Notes: a model not told the origin generated them from the letters alone. A DNA stretch of 18,146 nt from Rhodocyclaceae bacterium (GCA_016791085.1 JAEUNN010000144.1:1-18146), one strand, 5' to 3'; numbered from the stretch's first letter, positions 7,526 through 16,846 are shown. Made by a program: numbers and translations.

Positions 7526-9211
7526 TCAGCGCGTCAGGAATTGCGGGCAGTCCGGCAGTTCGCCTTGCAGGTGGCGTCCGAACAGGCGCGCGTGAAGTTC
7601 GATCAAGCGCCGGTAAGACAGCCGGTATCCGAACAGGGGGTGCGTAATTTCGTGCGACAGCCTGCGTTCGAATGCGCCAACGACGGCCTTGCGCGCCCGG
7701 TCGCCGAGCGCGACGGCTCCGGCGGCGCGCACGCAGTCGCCTGCCGATACTTCACCGTTGTTGATGACCTGAAGCACGACGGAATCGGCCAGCAGCGGAC
7801 GGAAAGGCTCCATGAGGTCCAGCGCCAGCGCAGGCCGGCCATAGCGCGGCTGGTGGTAATAGCCACGATAAATGTCGAAGCCGACGCTGCTTAGCGTAAC
7901 GCTGAAAGCACGCGTTAGCATGGCGTAAGTAAACGAAAGTATGGCATTGACCGGGTCGGTGGGCGGTCGCCGATTGCGCGTTTCGAAGTCGAAATCCACC
8001 GCCATTTCCGGCGCGAGCATGCTGCCGAAGGCGCGAAAATAGTGCGCCGCACCGGCACCTTCGATGCCGAGCAGGCTATCCATGCGTTCGCATTCGGCGG
8101 CTTTTCCTGCCAAGGTTTTGAGCGCCTCCAGCGCGGCTTCCGGCGGCGTATCGGTTTTCCAGTTGCGGCGCAGGACGGTGCGCTGGTTCATGAGCTTGTT
8201 GGCGACCAGGGCGCGCGCGACCGCCAGGCTTTTGGCGGGATCGAAACTGGCCGCGTACTGCGCGCTGCGCAATTCGACGTTCTTGTGGCCCAAGCCGGTG
8301 GTATGGCCGAGGAACCAGCCGCCGTAACTGGTCCAGGTCACGGGTATTTCGCGCCGCATCAGTTCGTGCAGTGCGGGCGTGGTCAGATAGACGTTGCCGG
8401 CCAGCACGAGTTGGGACGTTTCGCGCAGGCGCACGGTTTCGGCGGCGCCGTTGTCGCTCGTGACCACCAGGGTTTCGCCTTCCAGGGCCACTTTGCCGCG
8501 ATAGGACTGCACGTGCAGCGGCAGGCCCGGCGGGTCTGCCACGGCGAGCGGGCGCACCGGTACGGGGCCGTCGCGCAGGAAGCGGGTTTCGTCGGGCAGG
8601 CAGATGCCGGCCAGCGCACAGCGCGGGCATTTGGGACTATCTACGAGCGGCTCGGGCGTGCGCCCCGAAGCCAGGGTGCGCCGCATTTCGTGCAGGGTAT
8701 TTTGCGTGAGGGCGCGCAGTTCGTCGTCGAACTTGACGGCCACGCGCTCGCGGCTGGCCGCGTAGTACAGCACGCCGGACGGCGCATGGTAGCCGTGTTG
8801 TTCCAGCAGCATGCCCTGCAGGCAAAGCTGGATGCGTTCGGGGTCGTAGGCGCCGCGCGCGGCATGCGGGCGCGTTCCGCGTTTGTAATCGACCGGCGTG
8901 GCATGGCGGCCTTCGGCTTCGACCAGGTCCAGCCGGGCGATCACGCCCAGGTGTTCGGACGACAGTTCGACCGAGCGCGCGTGTATGCGCGCCTGCCCGT
9001 CGCCCTCGCCGGCCGGCGCCAGCGCCGGCCCGGGCTGGTCCACGCGCTTGTGCACGTGGCGCCCCTGCACGGTGTCCGCACTGTCGGTCCACTCCTGTTG
9101 CGCCCACATGAGCACCGCCAGACGCGGGCAATAGGCGTATTCGTTCACCATGCGGGCGGGCAGCAGGGGGATGGCGGAAATGTCCGCCGTGGAGGCGTCT
9201 GGCTGTGTCAT
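7526..9211 (-). CDS. cas4-cas1: Cas4-Cas1 fusion protein, spacer selection and integrase
   Basis: This 561-residue protein joins Cas4 (about 1-212) to Cas1 (about 225-561). The Cas4 half has the RecB-like nuclease residues D95 and D108-x-K110 (VDYKRG), a downstream QLCLQ, and four cysteines for an Fe-S cluster: C28 (EYAYCPR), then C195, C198 and C204 (CPRCALAGIC). The Cas1 half has the metal-binding triad E384 (LLGIEGAG), H453 (YHQPRYG) and D465 (LALDLMEPFRP). Cas4 trims prespacers and checks the PAM; Cas1 with Cas2 integrates them. The Geobacter sulfurreducens fusion, the best-studied relative, selects TTN PAMs, so a similar PAM is a reasonable inference. Fusion of these two proteins is characteristic of subtype I-G. 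It starts 9 nt after csb2 with no strong Shine-Dalgarno, which suggests translation coupled to csb2. Confidence 0.98.
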   Translation of the reverse strand: MTQPDASTADISAIPLLPARMVNEYAYCPRLAVLMWAQQEWTDSADTVQGRHVHKRVDQPGPALAPAGEGDGQARIHARSVELSSEHLGVIARLDLVEAEGRHATPVDYKRGTRPHAARGAYDPERIQLCLQGMLLEQHGYHAPSGVLYYAASRERVAVKFDDELRALTQNTLHEMRRTLASGRTPEPLVDSPKCPRCALAGICLPDETRFLRDGPVPVRPLAVADPPGLPLHVQSYRGKVALEGETLVVTSDNGAAETVRLRETSQLVLAGNVYLTTPALHELMRREIPVTWTSYGGWFLGHTTGLGHKNVELRSAQYAASFDPAKSLAVARALVANKLMNQRTVLRRNWKTDTPPEAALEALKTLAGKAAECERMDSLLGIEGAGAAHYFRAFGSMLAPEMAVDFDFETRNRRPPTDPVNAILSFTYAMLTRAFSVTLSSVGFDIYRGYYHQPRYGRPALALDLMEPFRPLLADSVVLQVINNGEVSAGDCVRAAGAVALGDRARKAVVGAFERRLSHEITHPLFGYRLSYRRLIELHARLFGRHLQGELPDCPQFLTR

Positions 9212-9220
9212 GGCAAGTAT

Positions 9221-10846
9221 CTAAGTTTCAAGGGTCGCGGACGGCGCCACGCAGGCAGCCGGAACGAACTGCCCAAGGCCGAAGTGACTGGCGTAGCCCA
9301 GGCAGAGCGGTCCCTGGATGGGCAGGCTGAACTCCAGGGTCAAGGCAAAGCCACAATCGACTGGCGGCTGGGGCCCGTTGGCGCGACGGCGGACGAAGTG
9401 GCGAAGGTTGCGGGCGTGATCGTTCGCCCCCGGATGCAGCAAGGCGACGCGCGCGGCCGCCGGATAGCCGCGGCTCGCAAGCTCGGCCTGGATCTGTCCT
9501 TCCAGCGTATTGACGCCGCGTTCCTTCAGATGGCGAGGCGGAACGAAAGGGGTTCGACTGATCCAGCTACGCGCGGGCTGCAACATTGCCGCGATGCGTC
9601 CGCCCCATGGGCCCTGCAAGCCGCGCAGTTGCTGGAGTCCGCCGGCGGCCGCCAGCGCAAGCTTGATAGGCCCGGCGCCGCCCTTGGCGTAGGTTTGCCG
9701 GAGCGTGCGCACGGCCGCCTGCGCGCCCGCGTCCAGGCCCATGGGCGCCCATATCAGCAGATGGTCCAGATGGCCATCGTCATCGAGATCGAGGGGCAAA
9801 AGGTGGGCATGGCCGTGCGGGCCGGTCAAGGGCCTGTGTTCGGCGTCGTTTCCGGTCAGAGCCGGGCAGTTGGTTCCGGCCAGGGCGTGCACGATTTGCC
9901 GGTGCGCGCGCTCGGCCTGCGGCAAGGTGCGCGCGAGCGGCGGCAGCGCGTGGTCGTTGCCGCTTTCGGTTGCCATGGCGAACAGCATGGATTGCACCGG
10001 CGCGGCCGCAAGGCTGGCAGGGCGCGCCGGTATCGACGCCGGCTCGAAACTGTCGGACTCGCGCTGGTAGGGTACCCGCAGGCTGCCCGGAGCCTGGCTC
10101 CAGCCGTATTGGCGCAATTCGTTGGTATTTGCCTGCAGGGCGGCGATCAGATCGCCCGGATAAGGCGCCGCGGCCTTGTCGCGCTTTTTCTGCAGGGCGG
10201 CCGGCAGCTTTCGTCCGCCTGCAGGCAGCGGCAAATCGGCCAGGACCTGGGCAAGTTCGCGCTCCCGCCATGCCGAATAAAGTTCGGGCGCCTGCGGCGC
10301 CAGCAGTGTCACATACTCCCAACCGCGAGCTGGCGTCGCGCCGTCTCGCGCCGGCCGGCAATTCGCAACCGGCAAGGGTTCGTGCGGTTCGGCAAGGCGC
10401 GCCGACACCCAGCTTTCGGAACGTCCAAGATAGTTGAGGCAAACGGCAAGCCTGCCGAACAAGCCGGTTTCCTCGGCGTCAAGTTCCACCGGCCAGGTGA
10501 CAGACATGGTCCCGCCTGCAATGTGCGCCCAGGTATCGAACACCAGGGTGGTTTCTTCCTTGCCGTTCTTGAATGCAGCGAGCGGCATGTAGTGCCGGCT
10601 GTGTGCGCCGCTGGCTTTCGGCAGGCTGTATTCGGGCAGCGCGCCGGCCAGCTTCTCGATCAGCCTGCGCGCCTCTGCGGGTGGGCTGCCCGACGGCCAC
10701 TGCAACGCCGTGTAGCCGACCGAAAGCAGCGCGCGCAACAAACGCCACGGCGATGGAGGCCACTCCACCTGGCCTTCATTTACGTGATGCCCGGCCGGCG
10801 TCGCATGGTAGCGCCGCGCCGGAAATTCAAGCAGTAAAGTCGGCAT
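9221..10846 (-). CDS. csb2: Csb2 (GSU0054 family), fused Cas5-Cas6 subunit and pre-crRNA endonuclease
   Basis: This 541-residue protein opens with the family signature: RRYHATPAGHHVNEG, then EWPPSPWRLLRALLSVGY, within the first 45 residues. It continues with CLNYLGRSESWVSARL (about 136-151). Late in the protein come GHAHLLPLDLDDDGHLDHLL and WISRTPFVPPRH, and near the C-terminus GPLCLGYASHFGLGQFVP, the glycine-rich Cas6-like end. In type I-G the N-terminal half acts as Cas5, capping the crRNA 5' handle, and the C-terminal half as Cas6, cleaving the repeat hairpin. The histidines in the GHAHLL, DH and SHF motifs are candidates for the active site; I cannot say which is catalytic. The start ATG lies 2 nt after the csb1 stop, with a modest GGGAA ribosome site. 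Confidence 0.96.
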   Translation of the reverse strand: MPTLLLEFPARRYHATPAGHHVNEGQVEWPPSPWRLLRALLSVGYTALQWPSGSPPAEARRLIEKLAGALPEYSLPKASGAHSRHYMPLAAFKNGKEETTLVFDTWAHIAGGTMSVTWPVELDAEETGLFGRLAVCLNYLGRSESWVSARLAEPHEPLPVANCRPARDGATPARGWEYVTLLAPQAPELYSAWRERELAQVLADLPLPAGGRKLPAALQKKRDKAAAPYPGDLIAALQANTNELRQYGWSQAPGSLRVPYQRESDSFEPASIPARPASLAAAPVQSMLFAMATESGNDHALPPLARTLPQAERAHRQIVHALAGTNCPALTGNDAEHRPLTGPHGHAHLLPLDLDDDGHLDHLLIWAPMGLDAGAQAAVRTLRQTYAKGGAGPIKLALAAAGGLQQLRGLQGPWGGRIAAMLQPARSWISRTPFVPPRHLKERGVNTLEGQIQAELASRGYPAAARVALLHPGANDHARNLRHFVRRRANGPQPPVDCGFALTLEFSLPIQGPLCLGYASHFGLGQFVPAACVAPSATLET

Positions 10847-10848
10847 GG

Positions 10849-11853
10849 TCAGTTCCCATTGGAGCTTTCAAGCTCGTCGGCCGGCTCTGCGTCCTCGGGC
10901 TTGGCTTTCTTGAGGTCGTCGTCGAAATTGACGACCGTGACCGACATTTGGGCTTTGCAGCGAGCAATGGCCGGCTTGAGGGCATGCACCAGCTCGCTGC
11001 GCGCCGGCAACTGAAAGCCGTCCGGAACCGAAGCCACCGGGTCGCGGCTGATCGGTTTGAGGTCACAGGCCGTGCGCAAACGCAAATTGCCGTCGATGAG
11101 CGTACGCAGCTTGTAGAGCGCGAGCACGACGAGCATGTGCTCGACGTCCGCACCCAGGCCGTAGCCGCGTATTTGCGCCAGATCGAGGTTCACAAACAGG
11201 GTGATGCGCTCGGCGGTAAATTCGTCGCGCGCAAACGGCACGTTGCCAAAGCCTTCCTTGGTAAGCCCGGAGGGGTTGATATGGTCGTTCTTTACGCCGC
11301 CCGACGCGGCCGTGCGAACTCCGTCCGCTTCGATGAATGCAGACAGTGCGCGCGCCAGACGCAGGCGCCCGCCCGCAAGTTCCTTTTTCGCCAGGAAGGC
11401 ACCGTGCAGCAGCGTCCCGACGTCGTATTTGAGCAGCACGCTGGCCAGCAGCTTGCGGTCTATCGGGCCTTGTTCCAGCGTGCCAAGTTCGCCCGCGAGT
11501 TTGTTGAAGAAGGATTTGTCCTTGCCGGCCAGAAGGTAAGGACTATTGATGCGGTGCGCTTCCAGCACCGTGTCGCTGAGGAACTTTTCCCGCCACATGA
11601 TGCGCACGTGGGACAGGCCGGCAAGTTCGGGTTTCAAGTTCTGTTCGGCGTCGTCCCAGCACACCGTTTCCAGGCGGTTGGCCATGCTCTGCGCGCTTTC
11701 GACCAAAAGCGAAGTGCCGCTTGCGGTCTGGAAGGTCGCGGCACCCAGACCGGGAAAGCCGGTCGGCTGAAAGCGGCTGCCTTGCATGGGTTGCAGGGCG
11801 ATTTCAAAGAGCAGGCGCGGCGCGCCGTCGAGACTGGATAATTCGAAGGACAT
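10849..11853 (-). CDS. csb1: Csb1 (GSU0053 family), Cas7 backbone subunit
   Basis: I place the start at ATG 11853, giving 334 residues beginning MSFELSSLDGAPRLLFEIAL. AGGAG at 11861-11865 lies 7 nt upstream, inside the end of csx17. The frame is open another 87 codons upstream but that part is Arg/Cys-rich antisense-like sequence. Family features are QPMQGSRFQPTGFPGLGAA (21-39), ESAQSMANRLE (52-62), KYDVGTLLHGAFLA (142-155), GGRLRLARALSAFIEADGV (161-179) and VNLDLAQIRGYGLG (221-234). Csb1 multimerises along the spacer portion of the crRNA to form the helical backbone of the effector. The last 25 or so residues are strongly acidic (DDDLKKAKPEDAEPADELES), a probable disordered tail. It sits 2 nt from both neighbours. 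Confidence 0.95.
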   Translation of the reverse strand: MSFELSSLDGAPRLLFEIALQPMQGSRFQPTGFPGLGAATFQTASGTSLLVESAQSMANRLETVCWDDAEQNLKPELAGLSHVRIMWREKFLSDTVLEAHRINSPYLLAGKDKSFFNKLAGELGTLEQGPIDRKLLASVLLKYDVGTLLHGAFLAKKELAGGRLRLARALSAFIEADGVRTAASGGVKNDHINPSGLTKEGFGNVPFARDEFTAERITLFVNLDLAQIRGYGLGADVEHMLVVLALYKLRTLIDGNLRLRTACDLKPISRDPVASVPDGFQLPARSELVHALKPAIARCKAQMSVTVVNFDDDLKKAKPEDAEPADELESSNGN

Positions 11854-11855
11854 GG

Positions 11856-14120
11856 TCAGACTCCTGACAAAAAGTGTGGATCGAGGCGCTGCATGAAATC
11901 GCGCGCCGTGGAGCGCGCAACAGGAAATGCCAGGGCGGCTGCCCACAAACGGGCGTCGGCCGGCGCAGCAGTGGCAAAACGAAGGGCGACACGAACGCCG
12001 GCCGCGGCCAGCCGGCGCAAAGCAAGTTCCACGGCGCCGGCCGCATCGCCCGCGGCCAGGCGCCGGAACACCGCGGGGTCGCAGCCTATGCTCCGGCCGG
12101 GCTCTATCGGCCACGGCAGCATGGCTAGGCGCAACACCAGCCAGCCGTCATCCGGCAGCGCGCCGCGCGGCGGCTGCATGACGGGCACCGGCTGCCGGGC
12201 CCAGGCTTGACTGTCCAGCGCCATCAGGGCGCGCGCCAGCGCGAGGCTACGGTCGAGGTCGATCTGGCCGCCGAGCAGCGCGGCGATGTCGCTCGCGTGA
12301 GCCGTGGCCCGATACGCTGGAACGAGCGGCAAAAGGCGTGCGCCGCTGCGCGCCGCGTCGATGTGGCGCCGTTCCACCAGGGCGATGGCGTCGGCAATGC
12401 CGCTGCGGCCGCGCAACACCGCTTCCGGTGCCACCCTGAGTCGGTTCTGGCCGCCTTCGCCGGTGGTTTCGAAACGGCCGGTTTTGTTGAGGGTAAGCCA
12501 GTTTTGCCGTACCGGATAAAGCGGCCTCAAGCTGCGTGGAAAGGCGCCGGCCTGCAGGGCGAATGCAAGCGCCAGGCGAAATTCCGCACTGCCGTCGTCC
12601 GAGGCCGCCACCCACTGTGGCCGCAGGCGCGGAATAGGCCCGGCCGCACTGCCGCTGCCGGTGGACAGCACGGCTTCGACCTCCGCCAAGGCGAGCAGCA
12701 CGGACTGCCAGCGCACCGCCTCGTCAGCGTGGCTAGTCAGTGCAAACAGCGCTGCGCTTAGTGCGCGCTCGGCCGCGCGCAGACGTGCGGCGGCGTTTTT
12801 CTCGCGCGCCTGGCGACGCAGGCGCGGCAGCCAGGCATCCAGGTCGTCAAGATTGGCAAGCGTGGGAACATCGCGCTCGGGTACGCTGTAGCGCCCCAGC
12901 GGCACGGCGAAATTGCTTTGACCGTTGCGCTCCAGGTAGCCGTAGCGCTCGAACGCGGCAATGCCCCGTGCCACACCGAGCCGCGCAACCGCCCGGGCCA
13001 GATCGAGCGGCTCGCGCGCAGCGCGCGTGCCTAGCTGGGCACGGCCTTCCGCCAGCAAGCGGCGAAAGTCGGCAAGGGTGGTCGGATTCGCCCAAACGGG
13101 CATCCACTGTTCCCCGCGCGAATCGGAGTCGGTGTCGCTCGAACTGGCGTATCCAGCGCCCTGCGCCGGCAGCGCGAACGGCGCCGCCGCATATGCGGGC
13201 CCGTTGCCCAGCATGCGGCGGGTGGCACTGGACGCGAACAGCAAGGTGCCTTCGAGCATGAGGACGAAGTCGAAGGGGTTGATAAGGCTGTCGCCGTCAG
13301 GTCCGTTGCAGCTGTTCGCACCGCCGGCTGCCGCCGGCAGGTACTGTCCCACTGCACGCCCAGGTTGATTGCCGGGGACAGCGCTGGCCCACAGTGCGGA
13401 CCTCAACCACGCCGACGCCGGCGACCGGGGCGGGGCACACGGCTGGGCAAGGTCGTAAATTTCATTCAGGCGTTGCAGGAAGTTATTGGTGAAATCCAGC
13501 CGGCCATCGTTACCGCCCGTGCCCAGCAGTGCCGGATATTTCGCCGCACCGAGCTCATCGAGCACCAGCGCCGCGTCAAGCCACTCGCGCGGCGCACCGC
13601 GCCAGCGCATGCGAAAGATGGGAATGATGTCCGACTTGATGGTGTTGTACGTGCGCTGCGCTTCGTTCAGGCGCTTCACGTATTCGGGGTCCTCCTTGAT
13701 TGCTTTTCGTGCGGCAGAACTTAAGGACTTGTCTTTGCTTTCGTCCTTGATGGCCTGCACTGCGTTCGCCGCGGCTTGCAAGCCCCCGATTACGCCGCGC
13801 GCCGCGCGTATGCCCTCGCGCAAATCCAGAAAGCGCTGTGCCTGCGACTGTTCTACGGGAGTCAATCCGGGATCCGGGGACTTGAAAAACCCCGCGCCTT
13901 TATTCCAAGGGGACAATATCGGCGTTGGTCGATAATGATCGAGAAAAAACTGCTCCAGGCCGGTAGCGTCAAGCTCGCACGAAAGCATGAATGTTTCGTT
14001 CTGCCACCATGCTCTAGCCCCGCTGTCGGCCTGTTGGGCTACCAGACGGAATATTCCCAGCGCCTTCAGATAGTTCGCAAGGGGCGCCGTGGTGCAGCCT
14101 TGAAGCTTATGCAGGTGCAT
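11856..14120 (-). CDS. csx17: Csx17, large Cas8-type subunit of the I-G effector
   Basis: The frame is open much further upstream, but the family start MHLHKLQGCTTAPLANYLKA corresponds to ATG 14120, with a strong GGGAGG (14128-14133) 7 nt before it. This gives 754 residues, normal for Csx17. Signature stretches are RPTPILSPWNKGAGFF (64-79), TGGNDGRLDFTNNFLQRL (201-218), NPFDFVLMLEGTLLFASSA (281-299), GEQWMPVWANPTTLADFRRL (336-355), and ARAVARLGVARGIAAFERYG with LERNGQSNFAVPLGR (375-410). A Ser/Asp-rich insert (about 325-334) looks like a flexible linker. By analogy with other Cas8 proteins it should recognise the PAM, bind the target and recruit Cas3; no enzymatic motif is visible. It starts 2 nt after cas3 and ends 2 nt before csb1, which implies coupled translation. 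Confidence 0.97.
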   Translation of the reverse strand: MHLHKLQGCTTAPLANYLKALGIFRLVAQQADSGARAWWQNETFMLSCELDATGLEQFFLDHYRPTPILSPWNKGAGFFKSPDPGLTPVEQSQAQRFLDLREGIRAARGVIGGLQAAANAVQAIKDESKDKSLSSAARKAIKEDPEYVKRLNEAQRTYNTIKSDIIPIFRMRWRGAPREWLDAALVLDELGAAKYPALLGTGGNDGRLDFTNNFLQRLNEIYDLAQPCAPPRSPASAWLRSALWASAVPGNQPGRAVGQYLPAAAGGANSCNGPDGDSLINPFDFVLMLEGTLLFASSATRRMLGNGPAYAAAPFALPAQGAGYASSSDTDSDSRGEQWMPVWANPTTLADFRRLLAEGRAQLGTRAAREPLDLARAVARLGVARGIAAFERYGYLERNGQSNFAVPLGRYSVPERDVPTLANLDDLDAWLPRLRRQAREKNAAARLRAAERALSAALFALTSHADEAVRWQSVLLALAEVEAVLSTGSGSAAGPIPRLRPQWVAASDDGSAEFRLALAFALQAGAFPRSLRPLYPVRQNWLTLNKTGRFETTGEGGQNRLRVAPEAVLRGRSGIADAIALVERRHIDAARSGARLLPLVPAYRATAHASDIAALLGGQIDLDRSLALARALMALDSQAWARQPVPVMQPPRGALPDDGWLVLRLAMLPWPIEPGRSIGCDPAVFRRLAAGDAAGAVELALRRLAAAGVRVALRFATAAPADARLWAAALAFPVARSTARDFMQRLDPHFLSGV
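11861..11865 (-). promoter_or_regulatory. Shine-Dalgarno site deciding the csb1 start
   Basis: AGGAG on the minus strand ends 7 nt before ATG 11853 and sits inside the last codons of csx17. It supports the 334-residue form of Csb1 over the longer open frame. Confidence 0.8.
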
Positions 14121-14122
14121 GT

Positions 14123-16813
14123 TCAGTCCTCCCGTGCAACGGCGGCCGAAGCACCGCTGTGTTCGCCAGACGTCCGGGCATTGAGCAGCGGGTCGGCACT
14201 GGTCAGTGCGGATGCGCGCTGGTCGGCCGCACGCAACAGGCATTCGAGGTAAGCCAATCCGAACGGACCATGCCGTTCGAGCAATCCGAGCACGCGCTCG
14301 GTCCATCCGCGGCCGGTGTGCGGATTGAGCCCGGCCGCAGAGGCGGCCAGCGACAGTTGCAGCGCCGGCAGGCTGCGCGCCGTGCCTGACGAATCGGCAA
14401 CTTCCATTGCGGGCAGCATGTCTCCTTCCACGATGCCGCGTATGCGCGTGCGGCCGTCGGACATGTCCTGGTCGGCTTTGCAGGCGTGCCAGGTCACGCG
14501 CACTTTGCCGTGGTGAGCGCACACCAGATAGGCCAGCAGGTCGAAAGCCTCGGCCCCGAGTGCAAGAATTTCGGCTTGCAATACGCCCATGTCGCCGTTC
14601 TGTTGTGCGTCGGGGGCGGCGGCATGGCCGATCTTGCCGAGCAGATCCCGCCATGGACCGAGCAATGCCGCATGTCCGGGTCGGTGCCGGCGCAGAATCG
14701 AGAAAAGCGCCAGCGTGCTGGCCAGTTCGTGCCGAAATCCGGCACGCCGCGGCTCGTCGGACATCGGATACATGCGTGCCGGCGCCAACCAGGCGCCGGG
14801 CGGTGCTTTCGCCAGGTCGCCGCGCAGCGGGCGGTCCGCCGCGCGCATCGAATCCTGAAAGGCCACGAATGCTTTGCCGGCATCGTGCCAGCGCCCCGCC
14901 AATCCGAACAAATCAGCCTGGGCAGGCGCCAGCAAAGCAGCCAGAGCGCGAGCAAGCTGCCCGGTTTCGGCCCCATGCGTGGCAATGGTTTTCCAGGGAT
15001 AGCGGCTCAGCGCTTCGTCGTCCTGTGTGGAATCCGCCTCTTCGGCGCGCGACAGCTCCATCGCTGGCAGGGGCAGAACCGCGGCGGCGCTTTGCGGAGC
15101 CCAGCCTTCCGACGCGACGTAGCCGCCATTTTGGGCCGCCACCAATACGGTCTGACCCGGGTAAAGATCCTTGCCGCCGGCGCGGCGCCAGCTGTTTTCA
15201 AGCCAATCCCACACCCAGGCGCGCATGCCGGCCTTGAGCCGGTCACTGGCTTTTTCGCAAAGCCATTCGCGTGCTTTCAAGAAAGGCACGGCACACAAGG
15301 CAGCGCGCTGGGGCCGCAGTTTGTTGCTCGGGTAGTCATCGGCGCGGATGTCCTCCCAGAACACCTGCACGTCGCGCTCGGGTCCCGAACGGATGTAACG
15401 GCTGATGTCGATGTCCGCGCCGGAAAGGTCGGGCGTGGTGTCGAACAGGTCGTCTATTTCATGGCGCAGCAGGAGGTGACGCGGCGCGTAGGGATAGAGC
15501 GCGGCGAGCCTGTCCGGGTGTGCCGTTTCGTACGCGGCGAGGCCCGCGGGGCTGGCATCCGGCAGTTCGGCCAACGCGGCGCGCGCGGCATCCAGCTCGG
15601 CGAGCGCGTAAGGCAATGCCGCCTTGTCGTCCTTGGGCCGGTAGTCGAGCACGATCACACTGGCGCGACCGCCCCAGCGCGCGCTGCGGCCAAAGCGCTG
15701 CACCAGGCCAGCCCAGGGCGCAAGCTGGGTAATCAGCAGCGCCGCAGAGTAATCGACACCGGCCTCGACAACCTGGGTCGCCACGACTATGCGGTCGGTA
15801 CCCGGCGCACAGGCAGCGGCACAAAGGAAGTCGCCGCGCCAGCTGACGCGCTCGGCCGGCCTGAACCGGCTGTGGATGAGGCGCAAGTCGGTACCATCTA
15901 GCGATTTTTCGCGCCCTAGCAGGCGGTAGATTGCAACGGCCTCTTCGACGGTATTGACGACCACCAGAGTCGGCCCGCCCGCACCCCGCCCATGTTCCAG
16001 ATGCAAGCGGGCAACCAGCGCAGCAGATTCGGCGGCGCTTTTGCTCTCCACCAGCCCACAAGGCTTTTCGACGCGCGTCCATAGTGGCAGGCTGCGGTCC
16101 GCGTCGGTCAAAGCGTGCGGGGGCATGTCCGCGTAGGCGGCAGTTTCGGGGCTGCGCCGGAACCAGTCCGCTTGCAAGGTGGCACTCATCCACCAACTGA
16201 ATACCGGCCGGATTTGCTTGCCGGCTGCACGCTCGCCGTCGCGAAATGCCTGCAGCTGGCCGGCCGTTGCGAGCGCGACATCCATAAGCTGGATTTCGTC
16301 GAACACCCAAAGGCAGTCCTGATTCAACAGCCCGAATTCCATGGGCCAGCGCGCGCGCGGGGAGGCGTAACCGCGATTGAGCGCGCGCGACAGCAGCATG
16401 TCCTGCGTACCGATCAGCACCGCGCAGCGCTCCGGATACAGGTGCCAGTCACCCAAATCTGCACCGCCCATGAGCGGGTACACCGCGGCACCCGTTTCGC
16501 CTTCGTTCAGCAGGCCCAGGCGCGTCAGGGCAAGCTTTGCCGCATCGACGGTTTGCTCGACCAGTACGCGCATGGGCAGGCACCACACCAGCCGCCGGGG
16601 CCAGGCGTCGTCGCCTCGGTGCAGGCGATGCCATGCCCACACGGCCAGCACGCCCAGCGTTTTGCCAAAGCCGGTAGGGATGCGAATCAGGCGATTGCGG
16701 CATGCGGCGTCCGACGCAAGCTCGATTTGCCAGGCATGCGGCGCAAAACCAGTGGGCCCTTCGGGGTCGTGCTCAGGGCGGGTAGCACAAGCGAAAAAAT
16801 CTTCGAAAGTCAT
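14123..16813 (-). CDS. cas3: Cas3 helicase-nuclease with C-terminal HD domain (type I-G form)
   Basis: From ATG 16813 (MTFEDFFACATRP) the product is 896 residues; an in-frame ATG at 16822 would add three. The long open frame upstream is an out-of-frame shadow of the regulator gene. The helicase comes first: Walker A PTGFGKT (46-52), DEIQ box 172-175 (VFDEIQLMD), MSATL (209-213), and motif VI VVATQVVEAGVDYS with QRFGRSARWG (343-381). The HD nuclease follows: H613 (THGAETG), H643-D644 (RWHDAGKAF), H695 (FRHELAS), H767-H768 (CAHHGKVR) and a late D864 (RAADQRAS). Helicase-then-HD order is reversed relative to classical Cas3 and is typical of I-U/I-G. All expected motifs are present, so the enzyme looks intact. 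Its role is ATP-driven unwinding and degradation of target DNA recruited by the Csx17-containing complex. Its stop lies 2 nt before the csx17 start. Confidence 0.97.
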   Translation of the reverse strand: MTFEDFFACATRPEHDPEGPTGFAPHAWQIELASDAACRNRLIRIPTGFGKTLGVLAVWAWHRLHRGDDAWPRRLVWCLPMRVLVEQTVDAAKLALTRLGLLNEGETGAAVYPLMGGADLGDWHLYPERCAVLIGTQDMLLSRALNRGYASPRARWPMEFGLLNQDCLWVFDEIQLMDVALATAGQLQAFRDGERAAGKQIRPVFSWWMSATLQADWFRRSPETAAYADMPPHALTDADRSLPLWTRVEKPCGLVESKSAAESAALVARLHLEHGRGAGGPTLVVVNTVEEAVAIYRLLGREKSLDGTDLRLIHSRFRPAERVSWRGDFLCAAACAPGTDRIVVATQVVEAGVDYSAALLITQLAPWAGLVQRFGRSARWGGRASVIVLDYRPKDDKAALPYALAELDAARAALAELPDASPAGLAAYETAHPDRLAALYPYAPRHLLLRHEIDDLFDTTPDLSGADIDISRYIRSGPERDVQVFWEDIRADDYPSNKLRPQRAALCAVPFLKAREWLCEKASDRLKAGMRAWVWDWLENSWRRAGGKDLYPGQTVLVAAQNGGYVASEGWAPQSAAAVLPLPAMELSRAEEADSTQDDEALSRYPWKTIATHGAETGQLARALAALLAPAQADLFGLAGRWHDAGKAFVAFQDSMRAADRPLRGDLAKAPPGAWLAPARMYPMSDEPRRAGFRHELASTLALFSILRRHRPGHAALLGPWRDLLGKIGHAAAPDAQQNGDMGVLQAEILALGAEAFDLLAYLVCAHHGKVRVTWHACKADQDMSDGRTRIRGIVEGDMLPAMEVADSSGTARSLPALQLSLAASAAGLNPHTGRGWTERVLGLLERHGPFGLAYLECLLRAADQRASALTSADPLLNARTSGEHSGASAAVARED
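14128..14133 (-). promoter_or_regulatory. Shine-Dalgarno site deciding the csx17 start
   Basis: GGGAGG on the minus strand lies 7 nt before ATG 14120, inside the end of cas3. It supports starting Csx17 at MHLHKLQG rather than further upstream in the open frame. Confidence 0.8.
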
Positions 16814-16846
16814 CGTTTCCATCTCGTTGGTGATTGCGACTGGATC

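Noticed and set aside
8042..10837. Plus-strand open frame of 931 codons opposite cas4-cas1 and csb2
   Set aside because: Long antisense frames are expected in GC-rich genes. The product has no recognisable domain, whereas both minus-strand genes carry complete family motifs.
11854..14654. Extended upstream starts for csb1 (12114) and csx17 (14654)
   Set aside because: The extra N-terminal parts are Arg/Cys/Pro-rich and unlike the families. Strong Shine-Dalgarno sites and the family start motifs support the internal ATGs.
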